Below are positions 1 to 5,355 of a stretch of DNA of 5,355 bases, in pieces. Made by a program: the position numbers and the translations under genes. Under the pieces are notes generated by a model. It worked only from the letters and a program-made list of their open reading frames with translations. It was not told the DNA's origin and made no database searches. This stretch comes from Candidatus Magasanikbacteria bacterium CG_4_10_14_0_8_um_filter_42_12 (lineage in GTDB: Bacteria > Patescibacteriota > Patescibacteriia > Magasanikbacterales > UBA922). Each line of letters begins with the position of its first letter. Within the stretch, counting starts at the first letter, position 1. The stretch lies in assembly GCA_002784795.1 (NCBI GenBank), contig PFLZ01000049.1:1-5355 (forward strand). Direction: 5' to 3'.

Positions 1-54
1 GGAAAAACGTATCAAGAGATACATCGTGAAAAGCAGCTTAAACTACTTATGTAA
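1..54 (+). CDS. Possible C-terminal end of an unidentified plus-strand gene (partial)
   Basis: Frame 1 is open from the window edge for 17 codons and stops at TAA (52-54). The visible tail is hydrophilic and Lys/Glu-rich (GKTYQEIHREKQLKLLM). I do not recognise the family. The support is indirect: the stop lies 8 bases before a stable GC hairpin, the usual layout of a gene end, and the frame would converge on the minus-strand methyltransferase gene. Seventeen open codons can easily occur by chance, so this is tentative. Confidence 0.35.
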   Translation, partial: GKTYQEIHREKQLKLLM

Positions 55-62
55 GTGATGAG

Positions 63-85
63 ACCCCGTCAGCTTGCTGCGGGGT
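63..85. terminator. GC-rich hairpin between convergent genes, possible bidirectional terminator
   Basis: Six base pairs (63-68 with 80-85, ACCCCG/CGGGGT) are followed by a one-base bulge (T69) and three more pairs (70-72 with 77-79) closing a four-base loop. It sits between the plus-strand stop at 54 and the minus-strand methyltransferase stop at 107. No clean T-tract follows on either strand; the plus side continues into the T-leaning AATTCATTATT. The hairpin is certain as a sequence. Its use as a terminator is inferred from position. It could instead be one copy of a dispersed palindromic repeat. Confidence 0.5.
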
Positions 86-106
86 AATTCATTATTGACG
101 CACGTG

Positions 107-1243
107 TTATTTTGAAAGTTCCCATCGCCAGATTTCTCTCGCAACAAACTGTTCATCTCTCGCGTACACAAGTGGCATATCTGATTGTTCGTAGGGGGTC
201 AATCTAAAACCAAGTTTTTCGATGTCACGTTGGCAATCGACGGTAATCCATTCTTCTTTGTATCGAAATCGTGGTATGACAAAAATGATACAACCATCAG
301 GTTTTATGATTTTTTTGAAAATCCGAAAGGCATCTATATAGAGTTGTTTCAATTCTTCTGTTTGTTTTTGTAAAAAAACTTTTTGTTCGTGTCCTGTTCG
401 TGGTATGCCCATGTATGGTTCTGTTGCAATGATATCAACTTTCTGTTGCAACATATCTTCTGAAAGAGAACGAATATCACTTTCAAATATGTGTACATGT
501 GAAAGCGTATATTTGAAATTGTCCCGCAGCCAAGCAATATTTTTTTTACTATCATCTATTGCTCTGTCTGATATATCACTGCCTATGATATGCTCAAAAC
601 CGAGAGAGATCGCTTCACCAAGAAGTGTGCCAGATCCACAAAAAGGATCGAGTAAAGTATTTTCTTTTTCTGGCATTGCAAGATTGATCATCATGCGTGC
701 AAGTTTTGGTGGGAGCATACCACTTTTGTCATCAATACTTGGGCGACCATAATCTCGTTCACTCATTTCTTCGAATGGCTGAATTGCGCGAGTAATATAC
801 ACAACATTATCTATGATCGTCAGATGTGATCCTTTTTCTACCAAATTGTTGTGAAGAATAGTCGCAGTGTTTTTTGTTTCCACGTATCTTACCGATCGAC
901 CAATTTTTTTTAATTTTTTTTTCACTGCGATTGCAAGTTTTGAAGCATGTGTTCCACCACTCAGAGAAAAGTGAAGTTTTTGGTCAGAAGGTAGTGCGTG
1001 TAAATAGGCAAATACTGTGTCTTCAGCATTTCCTTTTGGATCGAGTTTTTCTCCTATGAGTTTTGTCCCGCCGAGTTGTTGCATCAGCTCTTTTGCGTCG
1101 ATAGGTGTTTCTACAGAAAGCAAAAGAAACTCACCTACTAGGCGTGTGTGTGCAATGCGTATGTGTTTTTGTGTGAAGACTGCCGCTATTTCTTCATGCG
1201 AAAGGTCTTTTTGTCGTCCGAGTTGGAAGGCATATATATACAT
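107..1243 (-). CDS. Trm11/TrmG10-like THUMP-domain RNA methyltransferase (UPF0020 fold)
   Basis: A 378-residue predicted SAM-dependent methyltransferase, probably modifying tRNA guanosine on N2 as the archaeal/eukaryotic Trm11 and Trm-G10 enzymes do. Residues 1-155 look like the N-terminal and THUMP RNA-binding part (opening YIYAFQLGRQKDLSHEEI). The linker at 162-183 carries the family's RDYGRP...GMLPPKLAR signature. The Rossmann domain follows, with motif I DPFCGSGT (199-206), the acidic strand end GSDIS (221-225) and ESDIR (254-258). The catalytic motif IV reads TEPYMG (274-279) where archaeal relatives usually have DPPYG, so the exact reaction is uncertain. It starts 6 bases after the upstream membrane-protein gene, with only a weak GGAAG 11 bases before ATG, so it is probably the last gene of the pilus transcript. 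Two A-runs (A9 and A8, seen as T914-922 and T904-911) encode KKKLKK. The family is clear; the substrate is inferred. Confidence 0.85.
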   Translation of the reverse strand: MYIYAFQLGRQKDLSHEEIAAVFTQKHIRIAHTRLVGEFLLLSVETPIDAKELMQQLGGTKLIGEKLDPKGNAEDTVFAYLHALPSDQKLHFSLSGGTHASKLAIAVKKKLKKIGRSVRYVETKNTATILHNNLVEKGSHLTIIDNVVYITRAIQPFEEMSERDYGRPSIDDKSGMLPPKLARMMINLAMPEKENTLLDPFCGSGTLLGEAISLGFEHIIGSDISDRAIDDSKKNIAWLRDNFKYTLSHVHIFESDIRSLSEDMLQQKVDIIATEPYMGIPRTGHEQKVFLQKQTEELKQLYIDAFRIFKKIIKPDGCIIFVIPRFRYKEEWITVDCQRDIEKLGFRLTPYEQSDMPLVYARDEQFVAREIWRWELSK

Positions 1244-1249
1244 AGAGGG

Positions 1250-1741
1250 CTATTCTTCCACTTCTGTATCTGTTGTGTCAAGTGTCACAGGTGCTACATC
1301 ACCAAAAATTGCTCGTGGTGTTGATGTTGCTATTTCATCATATTTTGCATGCCAAGCATCTCGGACTTCTTCGAGTGTAGCAAAATTAATAATATCAGTC
1401 CGTTTTGTTTGTTGTACAAAAAAAAGATTTTCGGTCTGTGCGATGGTATCAAAGACGGTTCTATAGAGCTTCCAAAGACCAAAAGAAAGCATGATGAGTA
1501 TGCATATACCTACTCCGAACGATGCTATACGGAGTACACGGAAATGGGTAAATCGGCTAGTATATACTGTTTGTGAGTATGCCTGACGTTGCTTTGTCGC
1601 TGCATGTGTATCAGTGTGTTGTTGTTTCTTCTTTGCATTTTTTGTTTGAGGAACAGGTTCGGGTGATGGAGTAGATATTACTGGCTCTGATGCGGGAGGA
1701 GATATAATCGGTTTTGTTTTCTTCTTTGTTTTTTTTGGCAT
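1250..1741 (-). CDS. Unrecognised Lys/Pro-rich single-pass membrane protein in the pilP position of the operon
   Basis: A 163-residue protein that I cannot assign to a family. Residues 1-50 are Lys/Pro/Ser/Thr-rich and look disordered (start MPKKTKKKTKP, then alternating SP/EP). A basic stretch (61-71) precedes one transmembrane helix at about 73-93. Residues 94-163 are mildly hydrophilic and end in an acidic tail (DTTDTEVEE). By the positive-inside rule the N-terminus is cytoplasmic and the C-terminal 70 residues lie outside the membrane. It is 10 bases downstream of pilO and 6 bases upstream of the methyltransferase gene. It has no lipobox and is not PilP-like in sequence. I chose ATG 1739-1741. 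The frame extends upstream to an ATG at 1813 (24 more residues), but that part overlaps pilO. One point favours an upstream start: an AGGAG lies 9 bases before a Met codon at 1804. An accessory role in the pilus is inferred from position only. Confidence 0.75.
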   Translation of the reverse strand: MPKKTKKKTKPIISPPASEPVISTPSPEPVPQTKNAKKKQQHTDTHAATKQRQAYSQTVYTSRFTHFRVLRIASFGVGICILIMLSFGLWKLYRTVFDTIAQTENLFFVQQTKRTDIINFATLEEVRDAWHAKYDEIATSTPRAIFGDVAPVTLDTTDTEVEE

Positions 1742-1751
1742 AGGAAAAACG

Positions 1752-2303
1752 TTACACTGCGGAAGGGCGTGCATAAATGCGCGCCTCAAATTTGAGCGTG
1801 GCATGTCCTGCATCTCCTGATTGTTGGAGTGATACAGCTGGTATGAGTACGTAGTATGATTGGGCTTCTAATGTTTTGATATATGAAAATATATCTTGAA
1901 ATGATCCATTGAGGACAAGAGAAAAAGTATAGTACGGAAGTCCTACAACAGGATCTGCCGTATTACTAAATGTTGCACCGAGCGTCTGGTTCAGGTGGTG
2001 CTTTTTTGCGAGAGATTCTAGTTCTTCTATAATCGTGAGTTCGTCACCATTTGGCATAGCGAGTGATTTATATTGTTCCACTTCTTTGCTCACTGGGTCT
2101 AGTTCACGTATTGTTCTGCGCATTGCCTGAGTATCATTGTATTGATCGTCGAGCTCTTGTTGGATTTGCTTGATATCATCACTCACCATAAACATCTTTT
2201 TTAATGTTGGGTAAATGATAAACATACCAAGCAGGAGGGAACCCATAAAGAGCCCACCTGAGATAATATAAAATTGTTTTTTCAGACTTAACTTATGCAA
2301 CAT
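1752..2303 (-). CDS. pilO: PilO-like type IV pilus alignment protein
   Basis: A 183-residue bitopic inner-membrane protein with the PilO plan: a short basic cytoplasmic N-terminus (MLHKLSLKKQ), a transmembrane helix at about 11-31, a charged helical/coiled-coil segment at about 38-80, and a C-terminal ferredoxin-like domain at about 88-178. The last contains the typical strand-helix signature YTFSLVLNGSFQDIFSYIKTLE (124-145), equivalent to the family's 'l.l.G.y..l..Fl..le'. PilO pairs with PilN outside the membrane and links the PilM ring and motor to the rest of the machine. The ATG lies 3 bases after the pilN stop and has no Shine-Dalgarno sequence, so translation is probably coupled. Overall similarity is structural rather than strict; the identification is strengthened by the gene order. 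Confidence 0.87.
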   Translation of the reverse strand: MLHKLSLKKQFYIISGGLFMGSLLLGMFIIYPTLKKMFMVSDDIKQIQQELDDQYNDTQAMRRTIRELDPVSKEVEQYKSLAMPNGDELTIIEELESLAKKHHLNQTLGATFSNTADPVVGLPYYTFSLVLNGSFQDIFSYIKTLEAQSYYVLIPAVSLQQSGDAGHATLKFEARIYARPSAV

Positions 2304-2306
2304 ACA

Positions 2307-2837
2307 TCAGAAAGTAAACGGGATAGAAAGGGTGAAGTTGATTTTGTCTTGTTTTGTAAGATCACTGAGTGGAATCGTAACTTTGTCAATTTGATCGAGG
2401 GATTCCAGTTTGTCTTTTAGCGTAAGGAATGCTTCTCGTGAAGGGGATGACCCTGCAAGCTCGAGTCTATTGTCTTTTCCCACAAAACCGATATGCGCAA
2501 TAGTGTTTTCTGCTGGAATGGTTTGGGCAATGAGTACGATAGGTGATGACCACTCTCTATATTGATCCTGAATGGCTGATGCCTGTTTTGTGATCGTATT
2601 TATTTTTTGAATACGTGCATTGATCTCACCCACGGATGTATGTGTGCGAAGACTTTGGAGTGCGATATCGGCGAATTGAGTTTGCAAAAAGAGCTGTGAA
2701 ATAATGGAAAAAATCGCAAAACACGAAAGCATAATGAAAATAACTGCGAGCGTATTTTTGATAAAGCCCATAGTCATAATACGCTTTGCGTATTGCTGCT
2801 TTTTTTGGGACATGAGATTGAGTCTGATTGGATACAT
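2307..2837 (-). CDS. pilN: PilN-like type IV pilus alignment protein
   Basis: A 176-residue bitopic inner-membrane protein. The cytoplasmic N-terminus IRLNLMS (4-10) matches the conserved INLLP-type peptide that, in the family, binds a groove of PilM. A transmembrane helix follows at about 28-50, then a helical/coiled-coil segment (about 55-95) and a ferredoxin-like C-terminal domain (about 98-174). That domain includes a typical PilN stretch with LELAGSSPSREAFLTLKDKL (125-144) and the closing strand NFTLSIPF (167-174). It starts 7 bases after the pilM stop and ends 3 bases before pilO. The stop is TGA; the protein ends exactly where family members do, so TGA is read as stop here. There is no Shine-Dalgarno sequence before the ATG. 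Confidence 0.88.
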   Translation of the reverse strand: MYPIRLNLMSQKKQQYAKRIMTMGFIKNTLAVIFIMLSCFAIFSIISQLFLQTQFADIALQSLRTHTSVGEINARIQKINTITKQASAIQDQYREWSSPIVLIAQTIPAENTIAHIGFVGKDNRLELAGSSPSREAFLTLKDKLESLDQIDKVTIPLSDLTKQDKINFTLSIPFTF

Positions 2838-2844
2838 AGCAATG

Positions 2845-3942
2845 TTATATCATATCATGTGCATGAAAAGGATTTTCTGCTGCCCTGAGTGCAAGGCCAA
2901 TCGCCGTTGCCAGGCCAAGGGAAGCCGTTTCACTTGGAATGTTCCCTGGTTTGCTTCCAAGGTTTTTCCATACTTTTCCTGGTGCACATGTGACACCGAG
3001 CCGTTCGGTAAGCAATTCAGCAAGATGAAGGGTATTGGTTGCGCCTCCAGACATGGTGACATGTGTGACGGTGTTGGTATGTGGAAAGTGGGAATAATAA
3101 AATTGAAAGGATTGTTCAATTGTTTCTATGAACATATCAAGACTTTCTTTTATGACACCCAGTGCTTTGCCATATTTTTTTGTGTATGTGACACCGTATG
3201 TTTTCTTTAATTTCTCTGCTTCTTCTTGGGATACTTTGAGACTTTGCATGATGGCTGTCGTCAACAGTTCCCCTGAAAATGGGAGGGTCTTACTAAATTG
3301 AATCGTTTCATGGTCATACATAATGAGACTGCTCTGCGTCGCTCCTACATCAAGTATCGCACGTGCCTCTCCTTCATACAGTTTGCTAGACGTGATGAGC
3401 GACCGTGCTATTGCAAGTGCTTCTATCTCGAGAGAAAGAATACCAAGTCCGAGACTCTCGATAAGATATGTGTACATATCAACAATATATTTTGGCGCTG
3501 CGCCGATCAAGATGCGTGTGGTACCAGGATCTATCTCTGGCAACATTTGCCAATCGAGATAATAACTTTCTTCATCAAATGGAATGTGTTGTTTTGCTTG
3601 GAGCAGGATGTCATCGTCGATAACATCTTTTGATTCTTTTGTTAGATGAATCACTTTGATAAAGCTATGGATCTCAGGCAATGTTGCTACGACCCATTTT
3701 CCTTCGATTGGTTTTGATTCTTTTTTTCCTTGGAGAAGATGTTGAATATATTTTCTAATTTTTTCCGGTTCTTGAATTTCACCGTTGACTATGAGTCCGG
3801 GAGGAAGAGAAATTTGTCGTACTGTTTTGAGATGAAAGGATGGGGTGTTTTTGTGCCCTGTTTTATTTTCAAGCTGGACAATCTTAATAGACAAATCGCC
3901 AATATCAAGTCCGAACGCATTTGGATATGGATGAAATAACAT
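2845..3942 (-). CDS. pilM: PilM, actin-like cytoplasmic type IV pilus assembly ATPase
   Basis: A 365-residue PilM with an actin/FtsA-like fold. Visible are phosphate-1 motif GLDIGDLSIKIVQL (11-24), the PilM-typical IPFDEESYYLDWQ (120-132), phosphate-2 motif LDVGATQSSLIMY (197-209), the adenosine motif MSGGATN (297-303), and a C-terminal helix SLGLATAIGLALR (341-353). In the family PilM binds nucleotide, forms a cytoplasmic ring under the pilus base and binds the PilN N-terminal peptide encoded by the next gene. I place the start at ATG 3940-3942, one base after the pilC stop (TAA-T-ATG). An in-frame ATG at 4023 would add 27 hydrophobic residues that only reflect another frame of the last pilC membrane helix, and would spoil the normal N-terminus. 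Length is usual for the family. Translation is very likely coupled to pilC. Confidence 0.95.
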   Translation of the reverse strand: MLFHPYPNAFGLDIGDLSIKIVQLENKTGHKNTPSFHLKTVRQISLPPGLIVNGEIQEPEKIRKYIQHLLQGKKESKPIEGKWVVATLPEIHSFIKVIHLTKESKDVIDDDILLQAKQHIPFDEESYYLDWQMLPEIDPGTTRILIGAAPKYIVDMYTYLIESLGLGILSLEIEALAIARSLITSSKLYEGEARAILDVGATQSSLIMYDHETIQFSKTLPFSGELLTTAIMQSLKVSQEEAEKLKKTYGVTYTKKYGKALGVIKESLDMFIETIEQSFQFYYSHFPHTNTVTHVTMSGGATNTLHLAELLTERLGVTCAPGKVWKNLGSKPGNIPSETASLGLATAIGLALRAAENPFHAHDMI

Positions 3943-3943
3943 A

Positions 3944-5068
3944 TTAAAAATTTTGTACAAGGGAATACATTGGCAAAATAACAGATACTGCGACGCCACC
4001 AACACCGAGACCAAGAAAAACAATAAGAACAGGCTCCATGATGGTCGTAAAATTTTTCATGGTTTTGTCGACATCATCATTATAAAATGATGCTAGTTCT
4101 GTGAGCAGTGTGTCAATTTCTCCTGTACGTTCGCCTACCATGATCATTTCTGTGACGAGTGGAGAGTAGAGGTGTGGATAATTGCGAAGTGATTCTGACA
4201 GTGGAACACCTTTTTCCAAATCTTTTGAACTTTTCATGAGTGATAGGCGGTAATTGAGATTGCTACACGTATCTGCCGTAATGGTAACAGCCTCGACAAT
4301 AGGAATAGCACTTTTCATGAGAGATGAGAGGGTTAATGAAAAGCGTGCTAAATTTATTTTTTTGATGACGCCTCCTACGATCGGGAGGTGTAGGTTCACC
4401 GTATGCACTGCAGAGCGAAAACGAACGGATTTTTTTATCAAATAGATAAATCCGACAATGCCAGAAATCGTGAGCACACCCATCAGGACTAGATTGAGCG
4501 GTTTGCTCATGAAGTTTGTGATCACAATCAAGATGCGAGTAGGGAGAGGAAGTTCACTCCCAAATTCATCAAAAATAGTTAACAATTTTGGCAAAATAAC
4601 GGTCGTCATGAGAAATCCAATGCCGATCATTGCGGTCATGACAACAGCAGGGTAAATCATAGCACCACGAATACTCGATGTGAGATCGTGTGTTTTTTTC
4701 ATCTGGATGGCAATTTGTGTCAGAGCTTCTTCGAGTTTGCCACTTACTTCACCGGCTTCTATCATTTTCACATAGATGCTTGGAAAGACTTTTGGATGTT
4801 TTTGGAGGACATCGCTTAGTTGTTTTCCACCACTGACATCTTTTGTGATGTCCGCAATTGTCATTTTGAGTGCTTTGTTGCCTGTTTCTTTTGCAAGAAT
4901 TTCGAGTGCTTCTACGAGAGACAAGCCTGCATGGATCATGATTCTCAAATGATCCACAAAAAACATTTTTTCGGTAAAAGAAATTCTTGTGAGATGCTTT
5001 GCAACCCAATCATTCATTTTTTTTTCAAATGAAGAAAGCTCTCTGGGTTGTTTCTTTTTTTCAGACAT
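3944..5068 (-). CDS. pilC: PilC/GspF, type IV pilus inner-membrane platform protein
   Basis: A 374-residue polytopic platform protein on which the PilB motor acts. Two T2SF repeats are visible. The first (about 36-160) contains IEAGEVSGKLEEAL (103-116) and the second (about 238-362) the matching VGERTGEIDTLL (311-322). Transmembrane helices lie at about 138-160, 190-211 and 341-367. The loop after the first helix has the usual PKLLTIFDEFGSELPLPTR (160-178), and the C-terminus ends in the typical PMYSLVQNF. The start is uncertain. ATG 5066-5068 gives a normal MSEKKK opening. An in-frame ATG at 5108-5110 would add 14 residues and place an inverted repeat inside the gene. Neither has a Shine-Dalgarno sequence. 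The gene is 99 bases downstream of pilB and 1 base upstream of pilM. Confidence 0.95.
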   Translation of the reverse strand: MSEKKKQPRELSSFEKKMNDWVAKHLTRISFTEKMFFVDHLRIMIHAGLSLVEALEILAKETGNKALKMTIADITKDVSGGKQLSDVLQKHPKVFPSIYVKMIEAGEVSGKLEEALTQIAIQMKKTHDLTSSIRGAMIYPAVVMTAMIGIGFLMTTVILPKLLTIFDEFGSELPLPTRILIVITNFMSKPLNLVLMGVLTISGIVGFIYLIKKSVRFRSAVHTVNLHLPIVGGVIKKINLARFSLTLSSLMKSAIPIVEAVTITADTCSNLNYRLSLMKSSKDLEKGVPLSESLRNYPHLYSPLVTEMIMVGERTGEIDTLLTELASFYNDDVDKTMKNFTTIMEPVLIVFLGLGVGGVAVSVILPMYSLVQNF

Positions 5069-5071
5069 AAC

Positions 5072-5092
5072 ACAGGCGTAGTTTTCGCCTGT
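5072..5092. repeat. Perfect 7-bp inverted repeat just upstream of the pilC start
   Basis: ACAGGCG (5072-5078) is perfectly repeated inverted as CGCCTGT (5086-5092) with a 7-base loop. In the mRNA it forms a GC-containing hairpin that ends only 3 bases before the pilC ATG at 5066-5068. It could slow initiation, act as a processing or pausing site in the pilB-pilC spacer, or bind a dimeric regulator as DNA. If translation starts at 5110 instead, it is coding. The repeat is certain; function is unknown. Confidence 0.5.
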
Positions 5093-5121
5093 AGTATACC
5101 ATAGATTCATGGAACAGAAAA
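5093..5121 (-). promoter_or_regulatory. Weak candidate promoter ahead of pilC
   Basis: On the minus strand TATACT (5098-5093) is a good -10 hexamer. A poor -35 match (TTTTCT, 5121-5116) lies 17 bases upstream. A transcript would begin inside the inverted repeat about 20 bases before the pilC ATG. The region is AT-rich, so a chance match is quite possible. Confidence 0.2.
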
Positions 5122-5159
5122 TCTAATTAGTTTTTTCGTTTTCTTGTTTTCTAGATTTT
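5118..5159. repeat. AT-rich 8-bp inverted repeat in the pilB-pilC spacer
   Basis: AAAATCTA (5118-5125) is mirrored by TAGATTTT (5152-5159) around 26 bases that are very purine-rich on the transcribed sense (A/G runs). Transcription from pilB would read the second arm into TTTTCTGTTCC. A weak stem with a long loop; it might be a leaky attenuator between pilB and pilC or chance in an AT-rich spacer. Confidence 0.25.
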
Positions 5160-5167
5160 TTGTTTGT

Positions 5168-5355
5168 TTATTCTCTCGTTACGCGCAATACTTCTTCCAT
5201 ACTTGTCATGCCTTGTTTTGCTTTGACAAGTCCATCTTGGAGCATGGTGATCATACCATGTTTTACCGCGTAGTCATGAATTTGTGGTGCGGTCGCGCGA
5301 TTGTTTATGAGTTCTGAGATACCTTCGTCTACCTCGAGGACTTCGTAAATGCCAA
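5168..5355 (-). CDS. pilB: PilB/GspE-type pilus extension ATPase, C-terminal fragment (cut by window edge)
   Basis: The minus strand is open from the window edge to TAA at 5168-5170, giving 61 complete codons. The translation begins GIYEVLEVDEGISELINNRA and ends GMTSMEEVLRVTRE. This is the diagnostic C-terminal end of the PilB/GspE secretion ATPases: GIYEVL after the Cys-containing metal-binding region, then the 'M.tml.DGl.ka..G.ts.eEvlrv' tail. The Walker and His-box regions lie outside the window. PilB hydrolyses ATP at the cytoplasmic side of PilC to drive pilus extension, and its placement directly before pilC is the usual order. A GspE-type name is possible, but the neighbours make the pilus role by far the best reading. 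Confidence 0.93.
   Translation of the reverse strand, partial: GIYEVLEVDEGISELINNRATAPQIHDYAVKHGMITMLQDGLVKAKQGMTSMEEVLRVTRE

Noticed and set aside
405..752. 115-codon open frame on the plus strand
   Set aside because: It is fully antisense to the methyltransferase domain, including its SAM motif, whose reading frame is certain.
1017..1466. 149-codon open frame on the plus strand
   Set aside because: It lies antisense across the methyltransferase start and the membrane-protein gene; the Ser/Cys/Val-rich translation is typical of a shadow frame.
1250..1741. Calling the small membrane protein PilP
   Set aside because: PilP is a lipoprotein with a beta-rich domain. This protein has no lipobox cysteine after a signal sequence, a long basic N-terminal head and an internal transmembrane helix.
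2704..3210. 168-codon open frame on the plus strand
   Set aside because: It is antisense to the well-supported pilM and pilN genes, its translation is Cys/Phe-rich with no recognisable domain, and no start signal precedes it.
3943..4023. N-terminal extension of PilM by 27 residues
   Set aside because: It overlaps pilC almost entirely, looks like a signal peptide only because it shadows a pilC membrane helix, and PilM is a cytoplasmic protein starting just before the GLDIG motif.
4749..5009. 86-codon minus-strand frame inside pilC
   Set aside because: It is a shifted frame of the T2SF domain of pilC, rich in Cys, Arg and Ser with no family resemblance.
1..5355. tRNA/rRNA genes, CRISPR array, insertion sequence, phage or toxin-antitoxin genes
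   Set aside because: No cloverleaf-like segments, spaced direct repeats, transposase motifs or terminal repeats were seen; almost all bases are accounted for by the pil cluster and the methyltransferase gene.

Overview
The window reads as part of a minus-strand type IV pilus (T4P) assembly operon. It most likely comes from a small-genome, apparently single-membrane bacterium such as a member of Patescibacteria/CPR. The taxonomic call is inference. It rests on the pilB-C-M-N-O order with no outer-membrane pilP/pilQ partner, divergent short PilN/PilO proteins, a Trm11-like RNA methyltransferase of archaeal flavour next door, and almost no Shine-Dalgarno sequences. The pilN stop is TGA at a sensible protein end, which argues for the standard bacterial code and against the TGA=Gly code of Gracilibacteria/Absconditabacteria.

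Layout in transcription order (right to left): the last 61 codons of the PilB extension ATPase (window edge to 5168); a 99-base spacer with two inverted repeats; pilC, the inner-membrane platform (5068-3944); pilM, the cytoplasmic actin-like ring protein (3942-2845); pilN (2837-2307) and pilO (2303-1752), the bitopic alignment proteins; an unrecognised Lys/Pro-rich single-pass membrane protein (1741-1250); and a THUMP-type RNA methyltransferase (1243-107). From pilC on, the genes are separated by only 1, 7, 3, 10 and 6 bases, so they are probably one transcript with coupled translation. At the left edge, 17 codons of a convergent plus-strand reading frame may end at base 54, followed by a hairpin that could terminate transcription from both sides.

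How they work together (established for the families): PilB powers pilin extraction and polymerisation through the platform PilC. PilM binds the cytoplasmic N-terminal peptide of PilN. PilN and PilO pair through their coiled coils and ferredoxin-like domains to link the motor to the envelope. Pilins, prepilin peptidase and PilT are not in this window. The new element is the small membrane protein in the slot where diderm bacteria carry pilP. No mobile element, CRISPR, tRNA or rRNA was seen.
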